Position numbers and translations under genes: made by a program
Shown: piece by piece, positions 39,436 through 53,900 of the stretch
Position numbering within the stretch: position 1 is the first letter of the stretch
Layout: every line of letters starts with the position of its first letter
Source of the DNA: Brugia malayi
Taxonomy: Eukaryota; Nematoda; Chromadorea; Rhabditida; Onchocercidae
DNA: 64,000 bases
NCBI RefSeq assembly: GCF_000002995.4
Contig: NW_025062479.1
Location: forward strand, 17,170,721 to 17,234,720
Reading direction: 5' to 3'
The notes under the pieces: generated by a model
Databases searched by the model: none
The model's input: the letters and a program-made list of their open reading frames with translations, nothing else
Told to the model about the DNA's origin: nothing

Positions 39436-41082
39436 ATGTATGTATGTGTTTTTCATTTACTTCTCTGCTTTAATTGAATAAATTAATTGGCATAAATATT
39501 TCAACTTTCTTGTCTTTCTCAGACACACCGGAATTTCTGTTTCATAGATTGTCTTTTGTCGTGGGGAGAAATAACCTGAAACAAAAAGTATGTTTCATTA
39601 TTTTGATCCTGAACTCTGTCATAGTTTAATTGAGATTAGCATTGTTAATTAAAGCACATTAAGAATTTTGTACAGAAGAGAAATTGCTGAGCAAAGATCC
39701 GGAATTAGATACATTTGTGCGGAAAGGAATTCTATCAATTATATGCCTTTGTTAAAGTTCAGAAAGTAAAGTAAATAAGCGAATTCTGAGCAGAGCACTA
39801 TTTTAAACTCTTCCATCTTCTTAGCCATCTTCCTTCCGACAGGACGATTTTTCCTCTTTGTTCTTATGTGAGAAGGTGAAAACATGTGAAGAATTTTCCG
39901 GATTTTATTCCGTGTCCTCCTTTCAAGTTCATTTAATAAATAACCAACTGTGTCTTTGTTTAGTATATAGAAAAAAGAAAACGTAAATTGTGGGAATGAT
40001 CTCTCATTCTTCACTGAAGCACATTATGCAATCTTTGATGAGGGCAGAAGTTCCCCAAGTGACTCTCTCTTTGCCAGTCAATTGACTCTTCCATTCCTAG
40101 AAAAGCCATAGCCCTATGGAAGTTCCTTCCCAGCAATACATCCAAAACTATTAAATGTAATTCTGTTATAAACAAAGTAACATGGAAGGGGTTTATGCAG
40201 TATTTGCTCAGAGATATAAATATAATAAAGGAAACAAATCAAAATACTCGAGTAATGGCAAAAATAGTAATTTACCTTTATAGACGCTTACTTAATATAT
40301 TGTCATATATATTGATATACATACACAGATTTTCTTCTCTTTCACCTAACATTTTAAACAAAAATACCAGTTACTTCTAACAGAAACTAGAACAAATTAG
40401 AGAACAAAATGTAATTATGATAATTAATATAAGAAGTGCGCCAAAATTTCTAAACATAAATTATGGAACATCTAATAAATATCGGCAAAAACAAACAAAA
40501 AGCCAACTTTCAGCTGAGGCAGCCAACTTTTTGATGAAGTTGAGGAGAAATATATACAATGGAGAAATAATAAAAGGAGCATTCGAGGTAAATAAGACAT
40601 GAGAAACTTTAAGTGGATCTGACAATTATAGATCTACTTCACTCGTATTTTATTTTATCATTCCTTGATTTTATCCTCTGGCAAATATTTCAAATTCTAT
40701 CAACTGATTCCATTTTCTATTTTTTAATAACAGCAAAAAAATCGTAATCAGTTATAAGAGAACTGAAATGACTTAACTGGTAATAGGAAGTTGAGACCTA
40801 AAAGTCAGGGAACAATTTTGAGCGAGAAATTAAGAGAAATAATGGTAACAATACTCAAGCACCTTGAAAGAAAAAAGACCCTTTAGAAAAAAGAGAAATA
40901 AATTATAAAAGTTTGAAGGAAAATAATATGTAAAAGATATAATAGAGACAATAAGGCATTTTCGCAAAATTTGGTTTGTTTCCTGAGTTTTAGAATAGAT
41001 CTTACAAAATTGCCTTACTGTGTCGATCGTTCTCAGCAGCTCGTCTCCTCTCTTTTCTTTCCATTCTTATCTTCAGCTCATA
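39220..41082. other. intergenic, with a long TG/TATG microsatellite
   Basis: Separates the convergent thymosin and Ras-GAP genes. Apart from the microsatellite at 39345-39449 I see no supported feature. Confidence 0.5.
39345..39449. repeat. compound (TG)n-(TATG)n microsatellite
   Basis: About 75 bases of TG units, with one short TATG interruption near 39362-39370, pass into roughly seven TATG units. Such compound tracts are unstable and useful as polymorphic markers. Confidence 0.95.
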
Positions 41083-44000
41083 TCAGATTTTATCAGTGCT
41101 TTTACGGAATCGTGATTTCAGTAGCAAATAATTATCGTCACCGATAGGAAGTTCCCGCGTCCCTTTACCGTAACGAATCTAAAGATGTATAAGTTTCACG
41201 TAATCTTAGAATACGTCAATCTTATTCAATTTATGTTGAACTTCTAAGTCCATTCCCAAATAATTTTTATCATTTTTTGTAGTGATTAAACTTTTGATTG
41301 TTATTTTAATAGGTTGTTATTTTTCCAAACGGAGAAAATCAACATTAAAAAAAATGCAATTATATAGAAAGTATTACTTGTTTGATGTAACGATTAACAA
41401 TTTCATCATGTGACTTTTCGATTAGTAAAGTACTGTGCAAAATTCCTTGAAGAGTACTGTAAAACAGCTGCTTCGCTTGTTCTGGATTTTCACTATTTTT
41501 CAGCTGAAAATAATGGATGATAAGCAAAATAAAACCGTCTCACAATGATAAGAAATCTTCATTACTTTAAAAATGAACCTGATCCTGTAATGCACTTGGT
41601 ATACATGGATGTCCAACCGGAATCTCCGTTCCTTCCAGTGTATTCTTCCACTGCTTTAGTGTTTCCGCATTTTCATAAAGTATCGCATGAATTGCCTCAA
41701 GCTCTCGTTCAGTATCTATTTCAAATGCATCGTTTGATTCGTTCGTACGCAAAGCAATCATAAGTTGCCGCTTCCGCTGTTTTTGGATTTGCACTATCCT
41801 AAAATTTCAAATCCACCTTGAAATTCTATTCAATTTAAATTTTGTTCTTCTGAATGTAAATTCATTGATTTCAACTCAAAAATTATTTCAATTTAAGAAA
41901 GACAAAATACCTAACCATTCATTCATTTCAACGGTGCTCGGTGCCTGAAATTGAATTTCACAATCAGGTGATGCTATCCTGAAAACATTTTTCGCATCTA
42001 CCACTGGTTCTATCTGGTTCACTTCTTGGAGCCTCATTCGGCCTTTCGGTTCTGCATCTGCTACAATAAATTAACTTAATGTGTGAAAAAAAAAAAAAAT
42101 ATAGCTTTTCTGATAAATAATGGGTCTGAGTGGAGTAGAAACATCTCAAAAAATGATTCAAAAAGAAAAAAAAGATGTTAAATATTTGAAACTGGCTGAT
42201 TTTTCATTTATAAAAATATTTTCAGCAAAGCGGAATATAGCAAGGATTTACGCAGATAGAATACCAAGTAAGACGCAATTTTAAGTTGCAAAAAATTAAG
42301 TACAAGCAAACCTTTTGTTTTCTGCCAGCAAATCTCATTTTCTGTTAGCACAACGTATCGTCGCTTTTGATTCACTAAATTTCTCAGTATCCGACGCTTT
42401 TCTCGAATTTTTCTTTCGATGAAAAATCTACAAATTACTTAATACTTAAATTTCCCTCTTAAAATATTACGATTATTGTTAAATTATTGTTAAATGGATC
42501 GTCTTTAACGTGAAAATAATGACCTCTTAATATTATATTTTCATCAATTGCTGAAAGAATGAAATATTCTGACATATTGATAATACTGAGGAAGAGTAGA
42601 GAATTTGATTAACTTGTCATCTGATACCATATTAATAAAGCATTTCGCAAGATCATAAATCAAAAAACCATTTAAGAGAATGTCAAAAAATTTCACCCAT
42701 CACGAACAACTGAGAGATTTTCACCATTCACATCTGTGGCATTCTCTGCCATTGATATTGCGTTAAGAAACTTCAACATTGCGAGCCGATGTTGTTCATC
42801 TGTGAACCTGCAAGTTCTACTTAATCTTGAACATAACAGTCACTCCAGCACAAGGAATAAAACAAAACGACTACATGTAAATCACTTTCCCTAAAAAAAA
42901 ATGAACCTCTCAAGAACTGATGACAGCCACGGCTCTTTTTCAGTAAGTGAATTCGCAGAAACAACGCAGTTCGAGAGACGTTGAAGTATTTTTGACAGGA
43001 GTACCAATGTACGACAAACAACACCTTCCTGAAGCAAAAGATTAGGCGATAAAATAAAGCCGAAGTTTTGAATTTTTTGGAAATTCGAACCAAAACATTT
43101 CAATTTCAGCAGTGTGAAATAAAAAAATTCTCGTTAAAAATCCATAAAAAACATTTTTTTAAAAAAAAAAAAAAGAAACAATACTTTAAAGCGTCTTTTT
43201 CAATTTATGAAAATTGTGGCAAATATCTGAAAAAAAAAAAAAGAGTGAAAAACAAATTTTCTAGAAAAAACCAACCGGTTGATCACGTTTGAGCCCAAAT
43301 GATTTCGGATTCATAAGAGCAGCCGCAAAGAAACGCATGATAATGAAGGAGCTAAGCACCAATCGCTGAATATCTTCTCGACCAGGAAAATGCTGTCTTG
43401 CAAGTTCCCGTAAATCGGAAAACATTTCGCGTAATACCAACGGACAACGATGACTTGAATCGACTACTCGTGAAAATGCTATCTCACCGTATACTATCAG
43501 ATTTAACTGGAAAATTAATAAAAACCGCAATATAATAAAAGTGAGCTTTAAATTAATAGCAAGAAAGCAAAACATTTAAAATTTCTAATTACCTAAATTT
43601 GATGGTCATGAAATGAACAAATGTGAGCTACCAGCAAGAATATTTGCTCTCCGTAATAATTGATAGCTTCTCGTATTTTAATCATACATTGCTTATTTTA
43701 AATGTTAAGTGTTAACCTTATTCGATTCCAAACTATCGCCTTGTTTTAGCTTCATTGGATCAATCTCGCAACATTTATTCTCACAATAAATCTGAAAAGA
43801 GAAATTATAAAAATAAAGAAGGATGATTTCTTTTTATAGTTAGCAAAGTGTTATGAACCTGAAAAGTAAGACTGTATTCTTTTTTGATGATTTAAGAGAG
43901 ATTAAATGAAATCATAAGGAATTAATATAAAGAAGCTAATAAAGAAAAACAAGAAAAACTCAAGTTTTTTCTCTGACTTGAGGACTGTGGATAAACTTCA

Positions 44001-47000
44001 TAAGTCTAACTGAATTCAAGCTAATAGCATATAAGAAATTACCATGTCGATAACAGGTTTGATTGAGATCACAAGATAATGGTGCCCAAAAAACTTCATT
44101 TGTTCATGAATTATCTTCGTTGCCAACGATTGACTTCGAAATAAAGTATTTACGTCCCTGAAAGATATTCTTTTTAAATCATTTAATATGCATGATCAAC
44201 TTTATCTTAACTAACTTAACAAGAGCGATAAAGGACTAGAATTCGATTCAACTGGTAATTAAGTAATTTCTAAATGCTTCTGGCATATTTTTTTTCTTGG
44301 GAAAAATAATCGCCACGGGTAATAACATAAAAGCTATTTACTATTCAGATCAACCCTTTGTTAAAGGACGAGGATGATTGAGAAGAGGCAATCGGTCTGC
44401 CCTGTTTTTTTTTTTTTTTTTTTTTTTTTTTGTTGCTTGTTTATATGAAATCTGACGCCAGCTTTCGACCTTCGAAAAAACTAACAGAAAAATAAAAAAA
44501 ACTAGAAATAATACGGTCATGATTTCAGTTATGGAAAATTAGGTCTTTAATAATAAAAAAGGCTAAATAACATAAGAACTTACTGGCATTTCAGAATGTC
44601 ATCAGAGCAAAGAATCCTCAACAAAGGACGTATCAGTTCAGCCTGCACAAAAATCTTCATTAACGGCCTCGCAATTGTCAGTATATCCACCTAAAATGTA
44701 AAACACAAAACCTAAAAATGATAAAAAGTGGATCATTGAAATATATAATTAAATTTATTTATTATCTCCATAGCTACTCCCAGACCTTTCATTATTCCTT
44801 AATTGCTCTTACCGATGGTAAATATTCGAGAATCCCAGCTGGTGATGCGCAAAATGGTTGTAAAGTCAGTGACTTGACAAGATTCATCTGTAACGGTTTA
44901 TAGAACTCGACAGGTAGCACATGTTCCGCAGTATAAAAAAGTCGCAATCGCAGTTCACCAAGCTGCTGATAACCGTTTAACGGATTCTGACTCTCAGTGA
45001 CCAAAACGTCGCTTGCGCCACCATTATTAATCCCATCATCATTCTCATCACCAGTCATTCGTGGTTTCAGATAATACCTATAAAAAAGGAAGATCAGAAC
45101 GAAGAATATTAATAGAATAAAGGTCGTTTCGTTCCGGACAAGAAATGAACCAAAAAACAAACTTTCTTTTCTGTTAAAGTTTCACTTTAAATTTGTGATA
45201 GAAAATATAGAAACCGTTAAGAATCAATTCTGTTTCAAACGATCAAAAATATTGCCTTTTAATATAGAATAATAAAATTGCTCTTTACAGTCTCAATTTA
45301 TATTCAGTTCCTTCATTATTCATTAAACAGGTCATCATAACACATTAATGCCACGAACAAGTAAATAAATATATCTGAGCATCACTAAGATCCTATAAAA
45401 CTCATAAATCACTTCATTCTATGATTCTGAATCGACTACGAAGACATGGAAGGGACGTCTGATATGAAAATCAAATTGTACTGCAAATGTACCCATTTCA
45501 TCAAAGTTTCCTAGATGACATTTGTAATATTTTTGATTGGTATTTAATTTAAGCACATTTAGTCAGCTTCGAAAAGCAAAACAACCAAAGTTTTGCTTTC
45601 ATGAAAACAATTAATCGATTAGAAAAAATCAACTAAAAATCTGTTTCTAAAAAGTTCAAATGAATGAAATAAATGATTAAAAAACAAGTCCATCTACGAT
45701 TAATAGATCCCTGTTATGACAGGTCGTATCTCATTAATGAACTTCCGTCTGTTAGGTACGATGTTAAGTACTGTTAGATACGTTAGGTACGAGGAAATGA
45801 ATGGGACAAACTGAATTGAATAAAAATATAGTAAAATAAGAAAAAAACACATCTTCACTTCATGAGCCAAATGAATGGAAATAGGAAAGTCTAGAAAAAT
45901 TTCACTCTGGAAAGCTGGAAGAATGGTTTTGCTTTTTGTTTCAAACGCTTGTGCATTGTCAACTATTGATGTCAACCATGCAAAAGAAAACGTACTTCCT
46001 GGTGTCATATACTTTTAGTTATTTAACAATCATTTCAAACATAGAAACAAGTCAATATTGATAATGAGGACGGTTCATAAAATAATGAAAAATTACTGTT
46101 GTTGACAGTTACGAGCTTTATGAAGACGGAATTTAAAAAAGATGCCACCGAGAGAAAGAAAATTAGATGGTGGTTCATTCATCCATACAATCAATCATCC
46201 GGAAACACGGAATGTTAGTGACAATTAGACAATCATATCTGCTCATATTAATACGTAGTTGCCAGTTGTCAAAACAGAATGCACAATGATGAAGAAATTC
46301 CAGCAGAAATAACTGAAAGATAATTCTAAAGCGACTTGAGAAATACGCTACAATTCCTTATTAACATGTGTTTAGTATAAAAGAGTTGCAGAAATCGGAA
46401 ACGATGAATGCAGGGTTTCAATTCCGATGAGGAAAAAGAAAGAATGGGAATGGACGGATTTCAGAATCACTGTTTTACAAAATTTTGTCCAACAAGGATA
46501 AAAGCAGCTTTTATTTAAAAGCATTAAAAAAGAGCAGAAAAAAGTTAACGAGTTCAAAATACATTTGGCATTCTGAAAATAATTCTTCAAAACTCAAAAA
46601 CCAATTCAATTCACTTTTCACGCGCATTTTTTTATTTGAATAAAAAGGAAAAACTTGAAACTGTAAAAGCAAATAATTTAAACAGTAACTGAAAACTATG
46701 AGACAATCACTATACATAATCATCTTTGGAGTGCGTTTTGCTTCAGAAAAAGTAGCTGTGAATTTAAATGTCAAAATTTACCAAAAAAATTTTTAAAATG
46801 GTAAATTTTCTGTTCATTCCATTTTCGTTTAATTAGCATTTGCAATTTATAGTATAATGTTTAGTAATTTTCGACAGTTGAATATAAGGAGTGCTAAATC
46901 AATATTTCAAGAATGAACTTTTAGGGAAAAATAAAGGCAAAAGTCTGGGTTACGACAGCACTGTAAGACTCAACAAAATTTCTACAAATGTTTATTTATT

Positions 47001-47871
47001 TCAATTACTGAAGAATCCTAGAATGCTAGCATTTCAATCGTATTTTGTAGCAGTATAATCAGAAAACAGAAATCACTTGTGAAGTTAAAAGATATGGGTT
47101 GACATTATATATATATATATATATAAGCTGTCTCTATTCTGATACTAATATTGTTATAGAGTGGCAGACTGGATAAATTAGAAATAAATAAGCTTTTGCA
47201 TTAAAATTGATCAAGAGATCTTGATATAAGATCATCCACAATACAAAGAGTTATCAGCTTGCGGAATTCTATTGGTTCTTTCTTTCTTTTTCATCTGCCC
47301 CTCTCTTTCTTTCTACTGACTCTCTCAAAGTTCAGAACTAAAATGTTGAATTATTACAGGGAATGAAAGAAGCAGCAACTACTACTAGTAATGTATCAAA
47401 CAGAAGGAAAATTGTAAAGTTTCGCAAGCATCAACAACTATCGCACGGTGAGGAAGTGGTGGGCGATTGCTAAAGATGTGTAATATAAAGCGCCTAGTTT
47501 ATTGCCACCTTTCTGTGAATGTGAATTTTAAACGATGACGTTATAAAACTATAAATTATTGAAGATATGAACATTTGTATGTATTTGGAAAATTCTCCAC
47601 AAGTGGAACTTTTCGAATTATGAGCTCTCTTTCCAAAGAAAATTCAGAGCAAGTACTGGTTGAAATACTACTGTACATCAATGAAAAATTAAGGTTGCAC
47701 GAAATACTAAAATTTGTAAAAAAACTCAAAAATATGCTTATGAAATCGCTTATGACTAGAATGTAATAAAATAAAATATAACAATTAAAAGCTAGTTCAA
47801 CAAATTCTTCTGTCCTGAACCTACTGTATTTCTTGTTGAGGCTGACCAAGGTGAAATATATATATCTGCGT

Positions 47872-47904
<33 letters not shown>

Positions 47905-50900
47905 AAAATTACAGCTGTGACTGCCGCTAACTTTAGCTATATTTATATCTGCAAAGTTACCCCACTATACACTAGCTTTTGAGGCAAAACTTACGACAAT
48001 GATTTTACAAAAATATTCACAATAAATAAATTAAATTCTTGTATAGTTCAGTATAGAGTTGGTATGACTAGATAACTTTCTGTCTTGCAAAATTTTTATT
48101 TGAAAACTTTCTAGACAACAGCAAGCATTGGTATTTTAGCTAATGATTAATTTTTCTATGAAGTAATAGTTCTTGTCTAATATTAAGACCGTTTGTACTA
48201 AAATGGATTTTTATTAAGTAGGAAACGGTGCAAACGAACCACTGAGGGCCAATGAATTCTTTTTCGACGATTTCATCGTCAAGGGTGATGCGTATTTGTC
48301 CTTGAAAATAACTGTTGAAACCTGGTAAAACATCGTGCCAAAGTGACATTCGCAACTGTACTTTTTGTGTCCTTTGATTGTCATCGAGGATCGTTCCATC
48401 GCATTCCATGAACAATGTTTCGGCGCTTTCCTGTTCAGGAAAAAAATGATTTTATAAGCAAACTCATTTTATCTCGTCGCATATTTCAACCGCTAAACTT
48501 TTTCTCTTCCAAGGAACATATTTTGAATTAAAAAAGAATTTGTTCTCTTTGATTAAATTCGATTTAAGTTCATTAAAACATTGAATGCTCCAGATCAATC
48601 ATGTAAAATTTAAGAACCAAATCAAATGCTTATTCAGCAAATTTGTCGACAAAAATTCTAAGCTAATGAATTCAATGTTTCAACTTATATATATATATAT
48701 ATATATAACTCCAATTCATGAACTTTTCACGGGTTATTCAAATATTTTAACAGACAACAAAAACTTACTCGATTGATGCCAATACTCAACTTCTTGGATT
48801 GCACAACTCGCGTTGCCACTTGCAATGTTACCAGTAAATACAGATCCGCTGGTTCGCGTATATTTAATCCCGTGTAGTCTACAACTCTGCAGAAAAAGGA
48901 GACGATAAATCGTGGAACAATTTGCTTTGCAAATCAGTGAATATTACCAATGAATATGAATTAATACAAGATTAATCCAAAAATAGTACAAAGATAGAAA
49001 TTTTGTCACTAAAGTCTGAGCAGTCAAAAATGATTCGGTTCAACCGATTTTTTTAGTGGCTACTTATCAGATGAATGCTTCAGGGAGAGAGAAGAGAAAA
49101 AGATAAAAAATTTTTAAACATTTGAAAGTTATATTACAACGCTGTGGAATGCAAAATCTGTATTGTCCATTTTCCATCAAAGGGCGGTAGTGGCAAGCTA
49201 ATAATGACGGGTATAGCCACCCAAATAATTGCATCTTAACAGCACTTCAAACAAAACATTTTACCTATATTACCTAATTATGTATTATAAAAAGAAGCCC
49301 AAAAAAAAAAGGAAAACAATTTGTAAATGAGTGAGAAATACAAAAAGACAAAAAGAAGAGTCAAAAAGAGCAAATATGGGAAAAAGTAAGTGATAAATGT
49401 AATTGTTCAAGAAATATATGCTTCGATTTTTTCAAGAAATTATTTCCTCTTCGTGGCTATCCTACCATAAATAGGTCAAAATATGAAAGAGAAATACTGA
49501 AAAAATATTGGCACAACCGACAAGAATTAGGATTTTTTAAATGAATAAATTTTGCTAACAACCTCAGTTAATACCATACTTTTATTCAATAGATCATACC
49601 TATGATGTAATGAATAAAATGATATAACAAAGATATCTAAGGAAGCTCGATTCTATTAGCTAGGTCTGGTAATGTATCACGAAACAACTACAACTTAAGA
49701 TTTCTTCATCGCAAGGTTGAGTATTTTATGTATACTCTCATTAGTAGCAAAAATGCACAAAACTAAAAGCCATCAATAATTGTGTTAAATGTTCTGGCTA
49801 CCTATATCTTAAAAATCTTATTATAATTATTCTATAAAAAGCGGATCGAATTTACATAAACATCGTGCAGGTCAAAAATCTTTAACTTCCGCTAATTATT
49901 AGTGACAATAATTAGGTAGAGAAAACACGAAATTATTGCGCACTTTAAAAAAGCTGTTTTCTATCCTCAACAAAAGCAAAAAATATTTGATGAAGATTTG
50001 CTTCGACCAGTAAAAGCTAAACAAAGGAAAGCAGGAATCAATCGTACATATTATGCATATTCTTGTAAACTTTTGTTGACAGTTTGGGATTACAACTTAT
50101 GTCATCTTGTTTACTTGTAGACAAGAAGTCAAGTATTAGGTGACAATGATTAGCACCAGTTGTTAATTATGAATTGACGCGTATTTCATTTAAAACATCA
50201 TCTGTAAACTTTAAAAAATTTTCACAGCGTTGGCGTCCAGCTGTTCACAAAAAGATCAGGAAAAAGCTTTGAAGTTCAACAGTTGAAATTTAAAAACAAA
50301 TGAAGAAGTTTGCAAGTTTTTGTAGAACAAAAACTCAATCGCTAAATAGCATTTTCTAATATAAACTGAAATTTTCAAATCTTTGTATTCAAAAATTAAG
50401 AAATAAGGGGAAACAAAGAAAAAATATTAAATCGTTACAACGTAAAAAATGTTCATAACAGATAATGTTGAAAGTGTTAAGGATTGCATAACATTAACAC
50501 ATATTTGAGGTCGAAATCAGTATACATACTTTAGTTGGGATTAAGTCTTTCCATAAAAAAAGCCCGAAATAATAAAAGTATTAAAATGTGAGCCGGTATA
50601 TGTATTTTAGAATAAACGAGCCTTCTGTCCAGAGTTGGATATTCAAACAGTTATAAAATATTAAAAAGTTGAAGAAAGGACAGGAAGATCAACGGGAGAT
50701 AATCGCGTAATGTAAAGGAATTAGAAAGGAAACATCATTCTTTCATCGCCTTATTTTAATTAGCTTTTTTAAATTTTTAACTAGGCATGATAAAGATAGT
50801 CAGTGATTAAAATGAAATTTATAGCTTCTCGGGTTTCCATGCATTTATGCAGATTTTTTCAAATGGCTATGAAACGCAAGATGTAAGAGGGATTTCAATG

Positions 50901-53900
50901 AAAGAGAGGAAGAAAGAAAAGGAGAAGGAAAGTTTGCATCCCACAAAAAAATGCTTAAACCTTAAGAATTAAAGGGAAGAGCCAGTCAATTAATTGAAAT
51001 TAGAGGAATTAGTTAAAAGAATAAACCTATCATTTTGTCTTTGAATTTCCATTGTCTCAAAAATCACCAGATATTTCATTTGCGTCAAACAATGCTCTCT
51101 ACGCACATTTCTGATATGACGCACAAACAGATCGAATTATGAAATTAAGAGTGTTTGAAAAACTTTATTTGATACTTTCATTCAATTTAATTCAAATGTC
51201 TTTAAACATTAATTTATATACCATCAATGTCTCGTCGATCGGATGCTTGAATAAAGATAAAATGCGAACGCGAATCCATTTCATTGTTCGAACATATATC
51301 ACTGCTGATAGAGACTAATTACGTTAAAGTTAGCACTTAAATTAAGCATAATTTTTGCAAATGTTAGATGTATTGGAGTAAAATAAATTTAATCGTAGAT
51401 TATAAAAGGTATAAAATCATAGTTTCACTGGTTAGTCCATAAATTTATTAATGAGAATCAATTCAAAACTTTTGTCATTTAAAGTGTAATTGGACGGGGA
51501 TTCAAATACTGATATTTGTAGTTTTGGATTTCAAATTATTGCGAAAAATTCAGAAATCGAATAATGATGTATATGTACACTGAAATTATATCATAATGGA
51601 AAAGAATTATTTGATGGCTAAAATTCTTTTCCACTCTTTACGCTTGGATGTGTAATTTCCTTCGCCCACTTTCATCAATAATCACGATGTGAGTCGTAAA
51701 AGCCACCGGAAGCTTGATAATTCGCCGAAAGCAAATAGGAAGGAGGGAAATGATCCCGCAAAACGCTCTCTTCTTTCCTTTCTTTAAATGCAGCTGTCGC
51801 TAACTAATGGTCTAGTCTAGCTTTTATGCAATCAAACATCGAATTACTTATCGAGCACAGAGAAACTGGCAATCCTTCTCCAATTCATTTACTAATTCCG
51901 TTCCTTTCATTAATCACAGTTTTTTTCAAATGTAAGCAGCGAAGATGAAGAGAAAGGGAAAGGAAAAGAATTAAAATGAGGAAAAAGCTAAGGGTTAAAT
52001 CTGAATTAAGATGGTGCTCTGATAATGTTGACGACGAAAGTTTCTAGAATTCCTTTAAGAGGTACTCTAACTCTTACTCAAGACTTTGATAGGCTAAGAG
52101 AATGTATTGAAAATAATGAAATTATTTCACTGTATATATCGTTCTTGTACATTCCCGTTAGGTTCCGTTACTTCTCATTAGATTCTGTTTATTCCTAGTT
52201 CATATATCACAACCAAAAGAAAAAAGTCTCAAAACATGAACCAGTTTTTTTTTTTGAATGGATGCTATTATGATAACCGTATTATTAGTGATAATATTTG
52301 ATAACGGTCATTGTTTACTGACCAATCAGTGCAAATAGAATTATAAATTGATCGACATGCCATGTTTTCATTCCAAAGTTTAGAGTACTTTTTAATTATT
52401 AGTAGCACTAACACGAAGGAAGGGAAACTCTCTGTTGATAAAGTTTCGGAAAAGTTTATTGGTACTACTTAATAGCAAAATTTTTATGAAATACCAAATA
52501 TTTTAAAGACTACCACTTAATAGCAAAATTTATGAAATACCAAATATTTACTAGTATTAAAAATGCTTACTTTATAGCGAGGCATTTTCTGCTTGGTTCG
52601 CAACGTACATCTATGCAAATTTGTCCGGAAACATCATTTTGTCTGGTAATGGCTTGTATTCGATACCAGCGATCTTCACCGGAATGTTTGACAATATCAC
52701 GTTTTCGTATGCTTACTAAACCAATCTGTCGTGGTAAACGATTGCTCACATTTTCGGTGATTAAAAAGTGCAGCTGCGAAAAGGTATTCGAAATTTCGTG
52801 AACAAAATCATCGCCAAAACAGCATCTGTAATAAATTCAGGAATTATTCAGTAAATCTGAACAGAAAATTTTATAACTTCTTCCTTAAATATTACGCATT
52901 GAAAAATCAAAAAGGTCGTTCTTCTTTCTTATATGTCAAAATCTTTATTCGGTATATAAATTTTTTAAAAAAGAATAATATATATAAAAAAGAAGCGCTC
53001 AGAAGGAATGCTTTTGTTTTTTTCCAAAATGAACGTCATTTTCCGCAAGTAATACTATCAACATGAATCGATTCAAAAACGTATATGATACAAATCACTG
53101 AATTTAAAGTTCGGAAAAAATTTACATGCGGACACATAAATTAAAAATTTTAAGTGAGAGGAATAGTGGGACGTGTTGCTTTAATGATGCAATTTAGGCT
53201 TGAGAATGATGTAGTGGTCTTTTTCGAGTGAGCAATATCGATGTTTGCTGTGTAAGAATGACGTGGATTTTCAAATTAAAAAGTGGAGTATATAAGATCA
53301 GCTCAAGAAGACAAAAAGAACTTTTCCAGACCACAAATAACTAATTCCCATAACCTATTGAAAATAGCAAGTCATTTTTGCAATGTCAAAACAATGAATC
53401 TAAATAAATATTTAAGTAAAACTGAATTAAATTTTCCATGGGTACAAGTTTTAGAAAAGACTGCTTGCTGATCAATCCAGATATTAATACAGACGAAATT
53501 ATCAACTGAAGCCTTTGATTTTGCAAAGGAAAATTTAGAAGACAACTAAGCAAAAAATCAAAATCATACGTTTTGTTGAATCCACATTCTATAGATTTCA
53601 GAATAAAAAGATGGAAATTTTCGATTTTCTAATGATATGATAGATTTTACTGACCCTTTACTCCTAAGCTACTAATGTAATGGAATTTAAACAAAAACTA
53701 TTGAAATGTTAAATGACGTCCAGCATCTTTTAAGCTACGCTATATATTTTTCCCAAAAATGAAAACAAATTTATGATATGAGTGAAAAAACAGGAAATCT
53801 AAAAAAGGCCGCTCATTGTAATGAGATTGTAATTAAGGTTTGAGACTACTTCCATTTCCATCAGAAATCATTGATGTTTTAATCATGAGTAATAAAAGAT

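Noticed and set aside
39287..39481. Cys-Val repeat frames across the TG tract
   Set aside because: Pure translation of a dinucleotide microsatellite.
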